DNA from: Rhodospirillales bacterium | GTDB lineage: Bacteria > Pseudomonadota > Alphaproteobacteria > Geminicoccales > Geminicoccaceae | Length of the DNA stretch: 12,634 bases | Assembly: GCA_007131045.1 (NCBI GenBank) | Contig: SLRI01000495.1 | Coordinates: forward strand, 1 to 12,634 | Direction: 5' to 3' | Shown here: positions 1 through 5,792 of the stretch, piece by piece | How positions within the stretch are numbered: the stretch's first letter is position 1 | Layout of the letters: each line of letters starts with the position of its first letter | Translations under genes and position numbers: made by a program | The notes under the pieces: model-generated | Told to the model about the DNA's origin: nothing | Databases searched by the model: none | The model's input: the letters and a program-made list of their open reading frames with translations, nothing else

Positions 1-946
1 CCAGAGCTTCCGGGTCCCGGTGGTTCAGACCTACAAGGCCAAGGGCCTCTTGCCCGAGGATCATCCACTGGCGCTCGGTGCCGCGGCCCTCTCGCCCGCC
101 GCCGACGAGCGGATCATGCCCTTGATCGAGCAGGCGGATCTGGTGATCCTCGCCGGCTACGACGCAATCGAGATGCGGCGCAGCTGGCAGCAGCCCTGGG
201 ATCCGTCGACCAAGCGGGTGGTGGCGCTCGAGGCCGTGCCCAACGACCACTACCTGCACCAGGCGACGGTGAGCTTCGTCGGCGATGTCGGCGCCGGCCT
301 CCGGGCGATCGGCCGGGGCGTCGCACCGGCCTCGACCTGGACCGAAGAGGCGGTCAGAGCGGCCCGGGCGTCGATCCTCGAGCCCTTCGCGACGGACGAA
401 ACCTGGGGCCCCTCGGCGGTGGTCGACGTCGCCCGCCGGGTGCTGCCGCGCGAAACGGTGGCGACCGCCGATGTGGGTGCGCATCGGATCGTCCTCAGCC
501 AGGTCTGGCCGGCCTTCGAGCCGCGCGGCCTGTTGCAGTCGAACGGGCTCTGCACGATGGGCTGCGGGCTGCCGCTCGGCATCGGCGCCAAGCTCGCCGC
601 GCCCGACCGGCCGGTCGTCGTCTTCACCGGCGACGGCGGGCTCTTGATGGTGCTGGGCGAACTGGCGACGGCAGTCGAGCAGGGGCTGCCGGTGATCGTC
701 GTCTGCTTCGTCGACCAGTCGCTGGCGCTGATCGACGTCAAGCAGCAGGATCGCAAGCTCGCGCGCAAGGGTGTCGGCGTCGGCCGCTTCGATGTCGTCC
801 AAATCGCCGAAGGGCTGGGCGGCAAGGGCATCGTCGCCGCCGATCGCGACTCGCTGGCCCGGGCGCTAGAGACCGCCCTCGAAGCCCCGACCTTTACGCT
901 GATCGCCTGCCCGATCGTCGCCGACAGCTACAAGGGTCGGGTCTAG
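1..946 (+). CDS. Thiamine-diphosphate-dependent enzyme, acetolactate synthase-like (5' partial)
   Basis: The reading frame is open from base 2, so the gene enters from the left; the N-terminal pyrimidine-binding domain is missing. What remains is the end of the central domain (a 'TYKAKGLLPEDHPL' stretch and 'GYDAIEMR') and the whole C-terminal diphosphate-binding domain. Counting from the GTG at base 20, the GDG of the ThDP/Mg motif is at residues 204-206. The usual closing Asn-Asn pair, 25-26 residues later, reads Val-Asp (231-232) within 'FVDQSLALI'. An Asp at the metal position could still bind Mg. The architecture is that of the acetolactate synthase/benzoylformate decarboxylase superfamily, which decarboxylates 2-oxo acids and often ligates the product. 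The exact substrate cannot be told from this part. No ilvN-like small subunit follows, so a biosynthetic IlvB is less likely than a catabolic or uncharacterised relative. The stop codon overlaps that of the convergent lipoprotein gene. Confidence 0.88.
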   Translation, partial: QSFRVPVVQTYKAKGLLPEDHPLALGAAALSPAADERIMPLIEQADLVILAGYDAIEMRRSWQQPWDPSTKRVVALEAVPNDHYLHQATVSFVGDVGAGLRAIGRGVAPASTWTEEAVRAARASILEPFATDETWGPSAVVDVARRVLPRETVATADVGAHRIVLSQVWPAFEPRGLLQSNGLCTMGCGLPLGIGAKLAAPDRPVVVFTGDGGLLMVLGELATAVEQGLPVIVVCFVDQSLALIDVKQQDRKLARKGVGVGRFDVVQIAEGLGGKGIVAADRDSLARALETALEAPTFTLIACPIVADSYKGRV

Positions 947-1437
947 AAGCTCTCGACCGGCGGCAGGTCGCGGCCGGGTGCTAGACGCTCGATGCCGGTC
1001 AGCCGCTCGCCGAGCCGATCGCACTCGGCAGTAGCGGCGCCGTTGCCGTACTGGCCGTTGGGGCGAAGGTCGAAATAGGCGACCTCGCTGCCGCCCGCCT
1101 CGTCGGTGTTGACGAAGAGGTCGAGGATGCAGCCGGTGAAGCTGTAGCGCCAATACTGGACGGCGCCCTCGCGGCGGACCAGCGACGGCTCGCCCAAGAC
1201 ACTGCGCAGGTCGCCCGTCGCCATGCCGACCAGCTGAGTGTTGCGGGCGATCTCGGGCACCGGTGCCGGTGCCGGCAGGCCACCCCAGCCCGCCGGACGC
1301 TGCGGCTCGAGATAGGCGTCGAGCAGCGAGGTGTCGCTCGGCTGGCTGCAGGCGGCGACAGCCAGCAGCAGCGGCGCCCAGAGCCACCGGCCCACCGGGC
1401 TGCTCACTCGCTCGAACCGACGCCCGCCAGTCGGCAT
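943..1437 (-). CDS. Small predicted lipoprotein next to bactofilin
   Basis: A 164-residue protein with a lipoprotein signal: a basic start, a hydrophobic run (WLWAPLLLAVAA) and a lipobox ending at Cys30 (VAAC). It should be lipid-anchored on the periplasmic side. The mature part has a short Pro-rich linker, then 'GMATGDLRSVLGEP', 'YWRYSFTGCILDLFV' and 'VAYFDLRP', a pattern reminiscent of small BamE/SmpA-like beta folds. That resemblance is by eye only and no function can be assigned. ATG at 1437 is 5 nt past the bactofilin 1 stop codon with no clear ribosome site of its own, so translational coupling is likely. A GTG at 1407 (residue 11) would give a more compact signal peptide and is a plausible alternative start. 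The stop codon (943-945) overlaps the convergent stop at 944-946. Confidence 0.75.
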   Translation of the reverse strand: MPTGGRRFERVSSPVGRWLWAPLLLAVAACSQPSDTSLLDAYLEPQRPAGWGGLPAPAPVPEIARNTQLVGMATGDLRSVLGEPSLVRREGAVQYWRYSFTGCILDLFVNTDEAGGSEVAYFDLRPNGQYGNGAATAECDRLGERLTGIERLAPGRDLPPVESF

Positions 1438-1442
1438 CGGGG

Positions 1443-1958
1443 CTACTTGTCGTCGATCATCGAGACGGTGCCCGACAGCTTGCCGCCGCGCTCGATCTCG
1501 AGCTCGCCGTAGCGCACCGTGCCCTTGACCCGGCCGGTGGCGCGAATCAGCATGCGGTTGCGGACGGTCAGCTCACCCTCGTAGATGCCGCTGATCTCGG
1601 CGTCCTCGACCTCGGCCTTGCCATTGGTGAAGCGGCCGCTCTCGGCGATCTCGATGGCCCGGGTCTCGTTCAGCGTGACCTGCACGTTGCCCTCGACGAC
1701 CAGCCGGTCGCAGGCGGTGATCTCACCGGAAAGGCTGATCCCCTGGCCGACGATCAGCCGCTTGCCGCCGGCCTCCGAGGCCGCGGCCGGCTTGCCGCCG
1801 GCGGGGGCGGCAGCGCTCGCCGGCGCCGTCGGCAGCTCGGCGGAACGCCGCGGCATCTCCGGCTGCGGCATCGGCTTGACGTCGGCGGAAGGTCGCGCGC
1901 CGGTGTCCGGCTTGGCGTCGCCGGGGCCTGCCGGTTCGGTGTCTTTCCTGCGAAACAT
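1443..1958 (-). CDS. Bactofilin family cytoskeletal protein (paralogue 1)
   Basis: A 171-residue protein. Residues 1 to about 65 are a Lys/Pro/Ala-rich disordered head beginning MFRRKD. The remainder is the bactofilin core: repeated short beta-strand units such as 'LIVGQGISLSGEI', 'CDRLVVEGNV', 'ISGIYEGELTVR' and 'RYGELEIERGGKLSG', as expected for the right-handed beta-helix that polymerises without nucleotide into filaments or patches. ATG at 1958 is chosen because AGGAA (1966-1970) sits 7 nt upstream and the MFRRKD start matches the MLLSRKD start of paralogue 2. The frame stays open far upstream, but that extension runs antisense to the adenosine kinase and is not coding. A lipoprotein gene follows after 5 nt. 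Bactofilins scaffold envelope enzymes or chromosome-positioning factors in other bacteria; the partner here is inferred from position only. Confidence 0.93.
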   Translation of the reverse strand: MFRRKDTEPAGPGDAKPDTGARPSADVKPMPQPEMPRRSAELPTAPASAAAPAGGKPAAASEAGGKRLIVGQGISLSGEITACDRLVVEGNVQVTLNETRAIEIAESGRFTNGKAEVEDAEISGIYEGELTVRNRMLIRATGRVKGTVRYGELEIERGGKLSGTVSMIDDK

Positions 1959-2019
1959 GGGGTCGTTCCTGCTGCTCGGTTGGAGGGCACCGGGTGCTCG
2001 CGGCCGGTGCGCCGGCTCG

Positions 2020-2055
2020 AAAAAACGTCGGATCGGGCGCCGCGGCCGATCGACG
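2020..2055 (-). terminator. Intrinsic-terminator-like hairpin, minus strand
   Basis: Read on the minus strand, GATCGG pairs with CCGATC (2046-2051 with 2031-2036) around a 9-nt loop. The stem continues by CGTC/GACG (2026-2029 with 2052-2055) past one bulged base, and six T follow directly (2020-2025). This is the form of a Rho-independent terminator for minus-strand transcription. No minus-strand gene lies upstream within the gap. It may therefore end a small RNA or act in the bactofilin 1 leader, whose start codon is about 60 nt further on. Confidence 0.5.
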
Positions 2056-2204
2056 CCATCCGTTCGGCGGGCGACGGCCGAAAGCCCGTGCTCTAGAGGC
2101 CCCGATGCGCCATCGCTCGAAGAAAACGCTGCTCTTGGAGTTAGCCGCAAGCCAGCGGCGCCGTCAAACGCAAAGAAGCCGGCGACGCTGGCCGTGGCAC
2201 TTTT

Positions 2205-2236
2205 CTCGCCGGCCGTGTCGGCCGAGTCCCGGCGAG
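2205..2236. repeat. Hairpin-forming inverted repeat
   Basis: CTCGCCGG (2205-2212) and CCGGCGAG (2229-2236) form a perfect 8-bp stem around 16 nt. A competing smaller hairpin GGCCG-TGT-CGGCC sits at 2211-2223. There is no T-run on the proper side for either strand, so it does not look like a terminator. It would lie in the 5' untranslated region of the adenosine kinase, or in a minus-strand RNA ending at 2020. Confidence 0.45.
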
Positions 2237-2318
2237 CAGAACTCGGCAAATGCTGCAGAGTGCTCGACGAGCTGCTAGAGCCACCCGCGTCACCTGGAAC
2301 AACGGAGTGTAAATTCGC

Positions 2319-3335
2319 ATGCAGAGCGACACCAACGGCCGTGCCGACATCGACGTCCTCGGCATCGGCAATGCCATCGTCGACGTCGTCAGCCGCGCCG
2401 AAGAGGCGCTGGTCGCCGAACTCGGGCTCGAGCGCGGGGCGATGACGCTGGTCGACGAGGCACGCTCGGAAGAGCTCTACGCGCGGATGGGCCCGGGGCG
2501 AGAGGTCTCGGGCGGCTCCTGCGGCAACACCATCGCAGCGATCGCCGCGATGGGCGGCAAGGCCGCCTATATCGGCAGGGTCAAGGACGACCAGCTCGGC
2601 CGCATCTTCGCCCACGACATCCGCGCAGCCGGGGTCGAGTTCGACAGTGCCCTCGCCGGCGACGGGCCGGCCACCGCGCGCTGCCTCGTCTTCGTCACGC
2701 CCGACGCGCAGCGCACCATGCAGACGTATCTCGGCGCCTGCGTCGATCTCGGCCCCGAAGACGTCGACGAGCAGCTCGTGGCCCGCGCCGAGGTCACCTA
2801 TTTCGAGGGCTACCTCTACGACAAGCCGGCGGCCAAGGCCGCCTGCCGCAAGGCTGCCGAGATCTGCCACGAGAACGGCAGGCTCCTGGCGCTGACCATG
2901 TCCGACCCGTTCTGCGTCGATCGGTGGCGGGGCGAGTTCAGGGAGCTGGTCAAGCACGAGGTCGACATCCTCTTTGCCAACGAGGCCGAGATCATGAGCC
3001 TCTACGAGGTCGACGAGTTCGACCAGGCGTTGCAGGCGGTGCGCCAGGACGTGGGCTTCGCCGCACTGACCCGCGGGCCCAAGGGCTCGGTCGTGGTCAA
3101 GGGCCAGGAAGTGCACGTCATCGACGCCGTGCCCCCCGCCCGGGTGCTCGACACCACCGGGGCCGGCGATCTCTATGCCGCGGGCTTCCTGCGCGGGCTC
3201 ACCGCCGGCCTCGATCTCGCCGCCTGCGGCCGTCTCGGCTCGGCCGCCGCCGGCACCATCATCGGCCAGTACGGAGCCCGCTCGGTGGAGCCCCTGTTGC
3301 CGCTCTACGAAGAGGTCGCCAACCGTCCGAGATGA
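2319..3335 (+). CDS. Adenosine kinase, PfkB/ribokinase family
   Basis: A 338-residue cytoplasmic sugar/nucleoside kinase of normal family length. It phosphorylates adenosine with ATP to AMP in purine salvage. The N-terminal 'VLGIGNAIVDVV' and the substrate-binding 'SGGSCGNT' (residues 64-71) are typical. 'TYFEGYLYDKP', 'LTMSDPFCVDRWR' and 'DILFANEAEI' are characteristic of the bacterial adenosine kinase branch. The second PfkB signature DTTGAGD occupies residues 278-284, with Asp284 as the expected catalytic base. ATG at 2319 is preceded by GGAG at 2304-2307, 11 nt away. The gene stands alone on the plus strand between two minus-strand bactofilin units and converges on parA. Its relation to the bactofilins is unexplained. 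The substrate could be another ribonucleoside, but adenosine is the best reading. Confidence 0.93.
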   Translation: MQSDTNGRADIDVLGIGNAIVDVVSRAEEALVAELGLERGAMTLVDEARSEELYARMGPGREVSGGSCGNTIAAIAAMGGKAAYIGRVKDDQLGRIFAHDIRAAGVEFDSALAGDGPATARCLVFVTPDAQRTMQTYLGACVDLGPEDVDEQLVARAEVTYFEGYLYDKPAAKAACRKAAEICHENGRLLALTMSDPFCVDRWRGEFRELVKHEVDILFANEAEIMSLYEVDEFDQALQAVRQDVGFAALTRGPKGSVVVKGQEVHVIDAVPPARVLDTTGAGDLYAAGFLRGLTAGLDLAACGRLGSAAAGTIIGQYGARSVEPLLPLYEEVANRPR

Positions 3336-3344
3336 GCCGGCAGC

Positions 3345-3379
3345 GAGCGGGCGGGCGACGGGAAGTCACGCGCCCGCTC
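3345..3379. terminator. Possible bidirectional terminator between convergent genes
   Basis: GAGCGGGCG (3345-3353) and CGCCCGCTC (3371-3379) are a perfect 9-bp inverted repeat around 17 nt. It lies in the 63-bp gap between the adenosine kinase stop and the parA stop. There is no U-tract on either side, so this is a position- and stem-based call. It could also be Rho-assisted or only a structured 3' end. Confidence 0.4.
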
Positions 3380-3398
3380 TTGCCTTGGCGATGGCGGC

Positions 3399-4349
3399 TC
3401 AGAGCCTGTTCGAGACACCGATCAGCCGAAGGCTCGCCAACAAGCTGGCGAGCCAGCCCGGACGGGGCCCGGCAGCGCGCTCGGCCCCGGCGGACACGGT
3501 GTGGCCGATCCGCCCGGCCTCGCTGTCCTTGATCGGACCGGCCGGCAGCGGCGCCGGGTCGACCACGGCGGGTTCGCCGGGGGCGGCGGTGAGCACCAGA
3601 TCGTCGCTGGAGACGAGCTCGTCCTCGAACAACCGACCGGCCCGCATCGGCACGTAATCGTTGGCCGGTGCCGCCTCGAGCCGTCTTTCCACCCGGGCCG
3701 CGACCGCGGCCAGCTCGCGATGCGCCGCACTCGACGGCGCATGCGCGCCGATCCACTGCCGCGCCGCGAACGCCATGGGGTGAGCGGAGCGCTGGGCCAC
3801 CGGCGGCGCCACCTCGATATCCAGATCGCGCAACGCCCGCTGAATGGCGCGGCCGATGGCGGTGCGCCGGTCGACCCGGTTGGGCACCAAGAGACAGGCC
3901 GGCCGGCCGTCGCGCGCCCGCCGCACCGCCTCGATCCGCCGCAGCGTCTGCGCCGTGGCCCTCAGATCAATGGCCGACGGGGTGACCGGAATGACCAGGA
4001 CATCGGCCAGCCGTAGCACCGCCTCGAACCCGGGCCCGGGCTGCGGTGGCATGTCGACGACGATCCGGCCGAAGCCGGCTGCCGCCGCGAACAGCCGATC
4101 GGCCCAAAGCGTTGGATCGTCGGGCACCGGCCAGGCCTCGACCTCGAGACCGGCCGGCCGCTCGGCCGGCTCCAGCCAGGCGGCAGCGGTGCCCTGCGGG
4201 TCGGCATCGACCAGCAGCACGGGCCCCGAAGCCGCCGCCGCGAGGCAGGCGAGATTGACCGCGATGGTGCTCTTGCCGGTGCCGCCCTTGAGGTTGGCGA
4301 CGGCGACGATGCGCCCCGGCCGGGGTGCCGGATCGGCCGGCTCGGCCAT
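3399..4349 (-). CDS. ParA/MinD-type ATPase with C-terminal extension
   Basis: A 316-residue P-loop ATPase of the ParA/MinD (SIMIBI) class, which uses ATP-dependent dimerisation on DNA or membrane to position cargo. The deviant Walker A is KGGTGKST at residues 21-28, with signature Lys21 and Lys26. Walker A' is 'LLVDADPQG' (Asp48) and Walker B is 'RIVVDMPP' (Asp99). The ATPase body ends near residue 220. About 95 further residues follow, low in complexity and rich in Ala/Pro/acidic residues, ending in a hydrophobic, potentially amphipathic segment (about 298-310, GWLASLLASLRLIG). That tail could contact membrane or bactofilin; this is inference. ATG at 4349 lies 5 nt after the bactofilin 2 stop, so the two are probably co-translated. 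No ParB gene is visible, so the cargo is probably not the chromosome origin through a standard parABS system. Confidence 0.88.
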   Translation of the reverse strand: MAEPADPAPRPGRIVAVANLKGGTGKSTIAVNLACLAAAASGPVLLVDADPQGTAAAWLEPAERPAGLEVEAWPVPDDPTLWADRLFAAAAGFGRIVVDMPPQPGPGFEAVLRLADVLVIPVTPSAIDLRATAQTLRRIEAVRRARDGRPACLLVPNRVDRRTAIGRAIQRALRDLDIEVAPPVAQRSAHPMAFAARQWIGAHAPSSAAHRELAAVAARVERRLEAAPANDYVPMRAGRLFEDELVSSDDLVLTAAPGEPAVVDPAPLPAGPIKDSEAGRIGHTVSAGAERAAGPRPGWLASLLASLRLIGVSNRL

Positions 4350-4354
4350 GCGAC

Positions 4355-4840
4355 TCAGGTTTTCGGATCGAAGAGGGCAAGCTTGCCCGAGAGCTTGCCG
4401 CCGCGCTCGACCTCGAGCTCGCCATAACGGATGGTGCCGTTCACCCGGCCGGTGGCGCGGATCAAGAGACGGCCGCGAACGGTGAGCTCGCCGGCATAGG
4501 TGCCGCTGATCTCGGCCTCCTCGACCTCGGCCTTGCCGTCGGTGAAGACACCGGACTCGGTGATCTCGATGGCGCGGGTCTGATTGAGCGTGACCTTGAC
4601 CGTGCCCTCGACGACGAGCCGGTCGCAGGCGGTGATCTCGCCGGCGAGGCTGATCCCCTGGCCGACGATGAGCTTGCGGCTGTTGGCATCGGCAGCTTGG
4701 CCGCCAGCGGGGCCGGCTGCCGGCCGCCGCGCCGGGCCCGGCAGAGGCGTGGTCTCGGCGAGGCCGGTGGCGCGCGGCGTGCCGCCGGCACTCGGAAATG
4801 CGGTGTCGGTCGAATCGGAATCCTTGCGGCTCAGCAGCAT
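4355..4840 (-). CDS. Bactofilin family cytoskeletal protein (paralogue 2)
   Basis: A 161-residue bactofilin: a Pro/Ala-rich head of about 55 residues, then the beta-helical core ('LIVGQGISLAGEI', 'CDRLVVEGTVKV', 'ISGTYAGELTVR', 'RYGELEVERGGKLSG'). By hand alignment about 82 of 105 core residues match paralogue 1, while the heads differ. At DNA level 1478-1754 and 4393-4669 align without gaps, including a run of about 20 identical bases near 1735 and 4650. ATG at 4840 is preferred: it aligns with the start of paralogue 1 and has GGGA a few bases upstream. An in-frame ATG at 4924 would add 28 residues from AT-richer sequence that looks like promoter. The ParA ATPase gene follows after 5 nt. The two bactofilins may co-polymerise, as in other bacteria with several copies. 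Confidence 0.93.
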   Translation of the reverse strand: MLLSRKDSDSTDTAFPSAGGTPRATGLAETTPLPGPARRPAAGPAGGQAADANSRKLIVGQGISLAGEITACDRLVVEGTVKVTLNQTRAIEITESGVFTDGKAEVEEAEISGTYAGELTVRGRLLIRATGRVNGTIRYGELEVERGGKLSGKLALFDPKT

Positions 4841-4944
4841 CGGTGTCCCAGTTCTGGCAAGGGGCGGTGCAAGTCGAGGGTGAGCTGAGCAGATGCGCAA
4901 ATTCGCGTCAAGGTAGAATAACACCGACTCCCATCGCCATAACG

Positions 4945-4979
4945 AAAAAAGCCCGCCGGGACCATCGCCCCGGCGGGCT
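4945..4979 (-). terminator. Rho-independent terminator of the DUF1127-like gene
   Basis: On the minus strand, AGCCCGCCGGG (complement of 4969-4979) pairs perfectly with its partner (complement of 4950-4960) around an 8-nt loop. A run of T follows (4945-4950), the first of which is in the stem. The 11-bp GC-rich stem plus U-tract is a textbook intrinsic terminator. It lies 20 nt past the stop codon at 5000 and insulates the bactofilin 2 promoter region. Confidence 0.88.
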
Positions 4980-4999
4980 CGGGCTGAACGAGCGTGCCG

Positions 5000-5320
5000 T
5001 CAGCGGCGATGCGCGGTCACCCAGTAGGAGGGAAAGAGCAGGTCGGCGCGGCCGGTCAAGAGCACGGCGCGCTCGATCTCGCTGCGCCCGAGACCGAGCT
5101 CGCGGCCCTCGTTCATCGCATAGCGGATCAACGCGTCGCGCTCGGCCTGCCGCTGCTGCGCCCAGGCGGCCAGCCGGCCGGGTGCGTGGAACAAAGCCAG
5201 ACCGAGCTTGCGCCAAATGGACCGCTGAGTGGCCACGTCGGAACGACGGGCGGGACGGGCCGGCTGGGTGACGGCACCGATGAAGGTGTTGCCGAGGCGG
5301 GTAGCGATAGCGGTGGTCAT
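5000..5320 (-). CDS. Small basic protein with a DUF1127-like C-terminal motif
   Basis: A 106-residue protein with no signal peptide or membrane segment. The N-terminal half is basic and Ser/Thr/Pro-rich. From about residue 45, 'RKLGLALFHAPGRLAAWAQQ' and an Arg-rich helix lead to 'RELGLGRSEIERAVL', which resembles the 'D(I/L)GLSRxEI' signature of DUF1127 proteins, common in alphaproteobacteria. In that family small Arg-rich members bind RNA or affect phosphate and stress physiology; whether this holds here is unknown. ATG at 5320 has AAGG about 9 nt upstream. An in-frame start at 5422 would add 34 residues of Arg/Ser-rich sequence that crosses a perfect dyad (5366-5386), so I reject it. A strong terminator follows the gene. 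A 21-bp dyad 45 nt upstream of the start is a candidate control site. Confidence 0.68.
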   Translation of the reverse strand: MTTAIATRLGNTFIGAVTQPARPARRSDVATQRSIWRKLGLALFHAPGRLAAWAQQRQAERDALIRYAMNEGRELGLGRSEIERAVLLTGRADLLFPSYWVTAHRR

Positions 5321-5365
5321 GGCACGAACGCCTTGCGACGGGGTTGATCGAGAGCCGGATATGGG

Positions 5366-5386
5366 CGTCGAAAAGCGTTTTCGACG
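5366..5386. promoter_or_regulatory. 21-bp perfect dyad, candidate operator
   Basis: CGTCGAAAA (5366-5374) and TTTTCGACG (5378-5386) are a perfect 9-bp inverted repeat around a 3-nt centre, 45 nt upstream of the DUF1127-like start codon. Size and symmetry fit a site for a dimeric transcription factor. The 3-nt loop makes an RNA hairpin possible but tight, and no T-run follows on either strand. Confidence 0.5.
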
Positions 5387-5578
5387 TCGCAAAAGAGAAG
5401 CGTTCTTGCGGCCGCGCGACATGCTTTTCGGGGCGCCGGGCGGAAGAAAGAAAATGCCCTCGATTCAATCGGTTGCAGAGCCTGCCGCGGTATTCTCGAG
5501 CCCCGCCGTTTTCGCATGCCTGCCAACGTTTATCGCAAGGCTCGAAACGTCAGGGTCGACGAAAACTGCTCGATACAG

Positions 5579-5604
5579 GAAAAAATCCGGTTGCGGTTTT
5601 TTTC
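5579..5604. repeat. A-tract/T-tract inverted repeat
   Basis: GAAAAAA (5579-5585) faces a T-run and C (5597-5604) around a small CCG-GTTG-CGG hairpin (5587-5596). TTGCG (5591-5595) and CGCAA (5604-5608) form an overlapping dyad. It looks like a weak bidirectional terminator or an intrinsically bent promoter element. The 3-bp GC stem is short for an efficient terminator. Confidence 0.35.
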
Positions 5605-5639
5605 GCAAAGTGTAACGCTCGACGGCAAGTTCAGACGTC

Positions 5640-5660
5640 CGATCATGACAGGGGTGATCG
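5640..5660. promoter_or_regulatory. Inverted repeat CGATCA-N9-TGATCG, candidate operator
   Basis: Two 6-bp half-sites (5640-5645 and 5655-5660) are in perfect dyad symmetry with 15-bp centre spacing, about 133 nt upstream of the symporter start codon. The spacing suits a helix-turn-helix dimer. Six-bp arms are short enough to arise by chance. Confidence 0.33.
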
Positions 5661-5688
5661 ACACTGAATCTCGTGCAGAACAGGTAAT

Positions 5689-5708
5689 TGCGCAGCAGTT
5701 ACTGCGCA
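5689..5708. promoter_or_regulatory. Inverted repeat TGCGCAG-N6-CTGCGCA, candidate operator
   Basis: Perfect 7-bp arms (5689-5695 and 5702-5708) surround CAGTTA, 84 nt upstream of the symporter start codon. The position is right for an operator near a promoter or for a leader hairpin. No T-run follows. Confidence 0.4.
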
Positions 5709-5792
5709 CCGACCTGCTGCTGGTGTCGACTCTCCCGACAAAACGTAAAGTACTGCATAACAAAGCGGTCAACGTGCAGGGGAGGACAGCTG

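Larger units (their letters stand above)
1959..2318. other. Divergent intergenic region between bactofilin 1 and adenosine kinase (360 bp)
   Basis: There is no convincing gene here. The region must hold the promoters for both divergent genes, although I cannot pick a clear -35/-10 pair for either. It contains two hairpin-forming inverted repeats: 2026-2055, with a run of six T on its minus-strand 3' side, and 2205-2212 with 2229-2236. A CTCTAGAG palindrome lies at 2091-2098. The adenosine kinase ribosome site (GGAG, 2304-2307) is at the right end. Base composition is slightly less GC-rich than in the flanking genes. Confidence 0.7.
5321..5792. other. Divergent intergenic region upstream of the symporter operon (472 bp)
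   Basis: No gene is supported here. Short frames exist on both strands, but none shows the G/C third-position bias of the real genes. The segment from about 5360 to 5780 is clearly more AT-rich than its surroundings. It contains oligo-A and oligo-T tracts (5580-5585, 5597-5603) and four inverted repeats: 5366-5386, 5579-5604, 5640-5660 and 5689-5708. It should carry the promoters and operators of the DUF1127-like gene (leftward) and of the symporter operon (rightward). I cannot name a convincing -35/-10 pair. Confidence 0.7.

Noticed and set aside
1959..3116. Upstream extension of the bactofilin 1 frame
   Set aside because: It runs antisense to the adenosine kinase. The bactofilin start at 1958 has a good ribosome site and matches the start of the paralogue.
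4153..4170. Perfect GCCGGCCG-CT-CGGCCGGC palindrome
   Set aside because: It lies inside parA, encodes ordinary residues and is easily produced by GC-rich codons. There is no evidence of a REP family elsewhere in the window.
4883..4911. Possible sigma-70 promoter for bactofilin 2 (TTGACG on the minus strand at 4906-4911)
   Set aside because: The -35-like hexamer is good, but no acceptable -10 sequence is found at 16-18 nt spacing, so I do not list it as a feature.
5344..5667. Short plus-strand frames in the AT-richer gap (also 5229-5615)
   Set aside because: They have poor ribosome sites, atypical codon use and no family resemblance, and they overlap the DUF1127-like gene or regulatory dyads.
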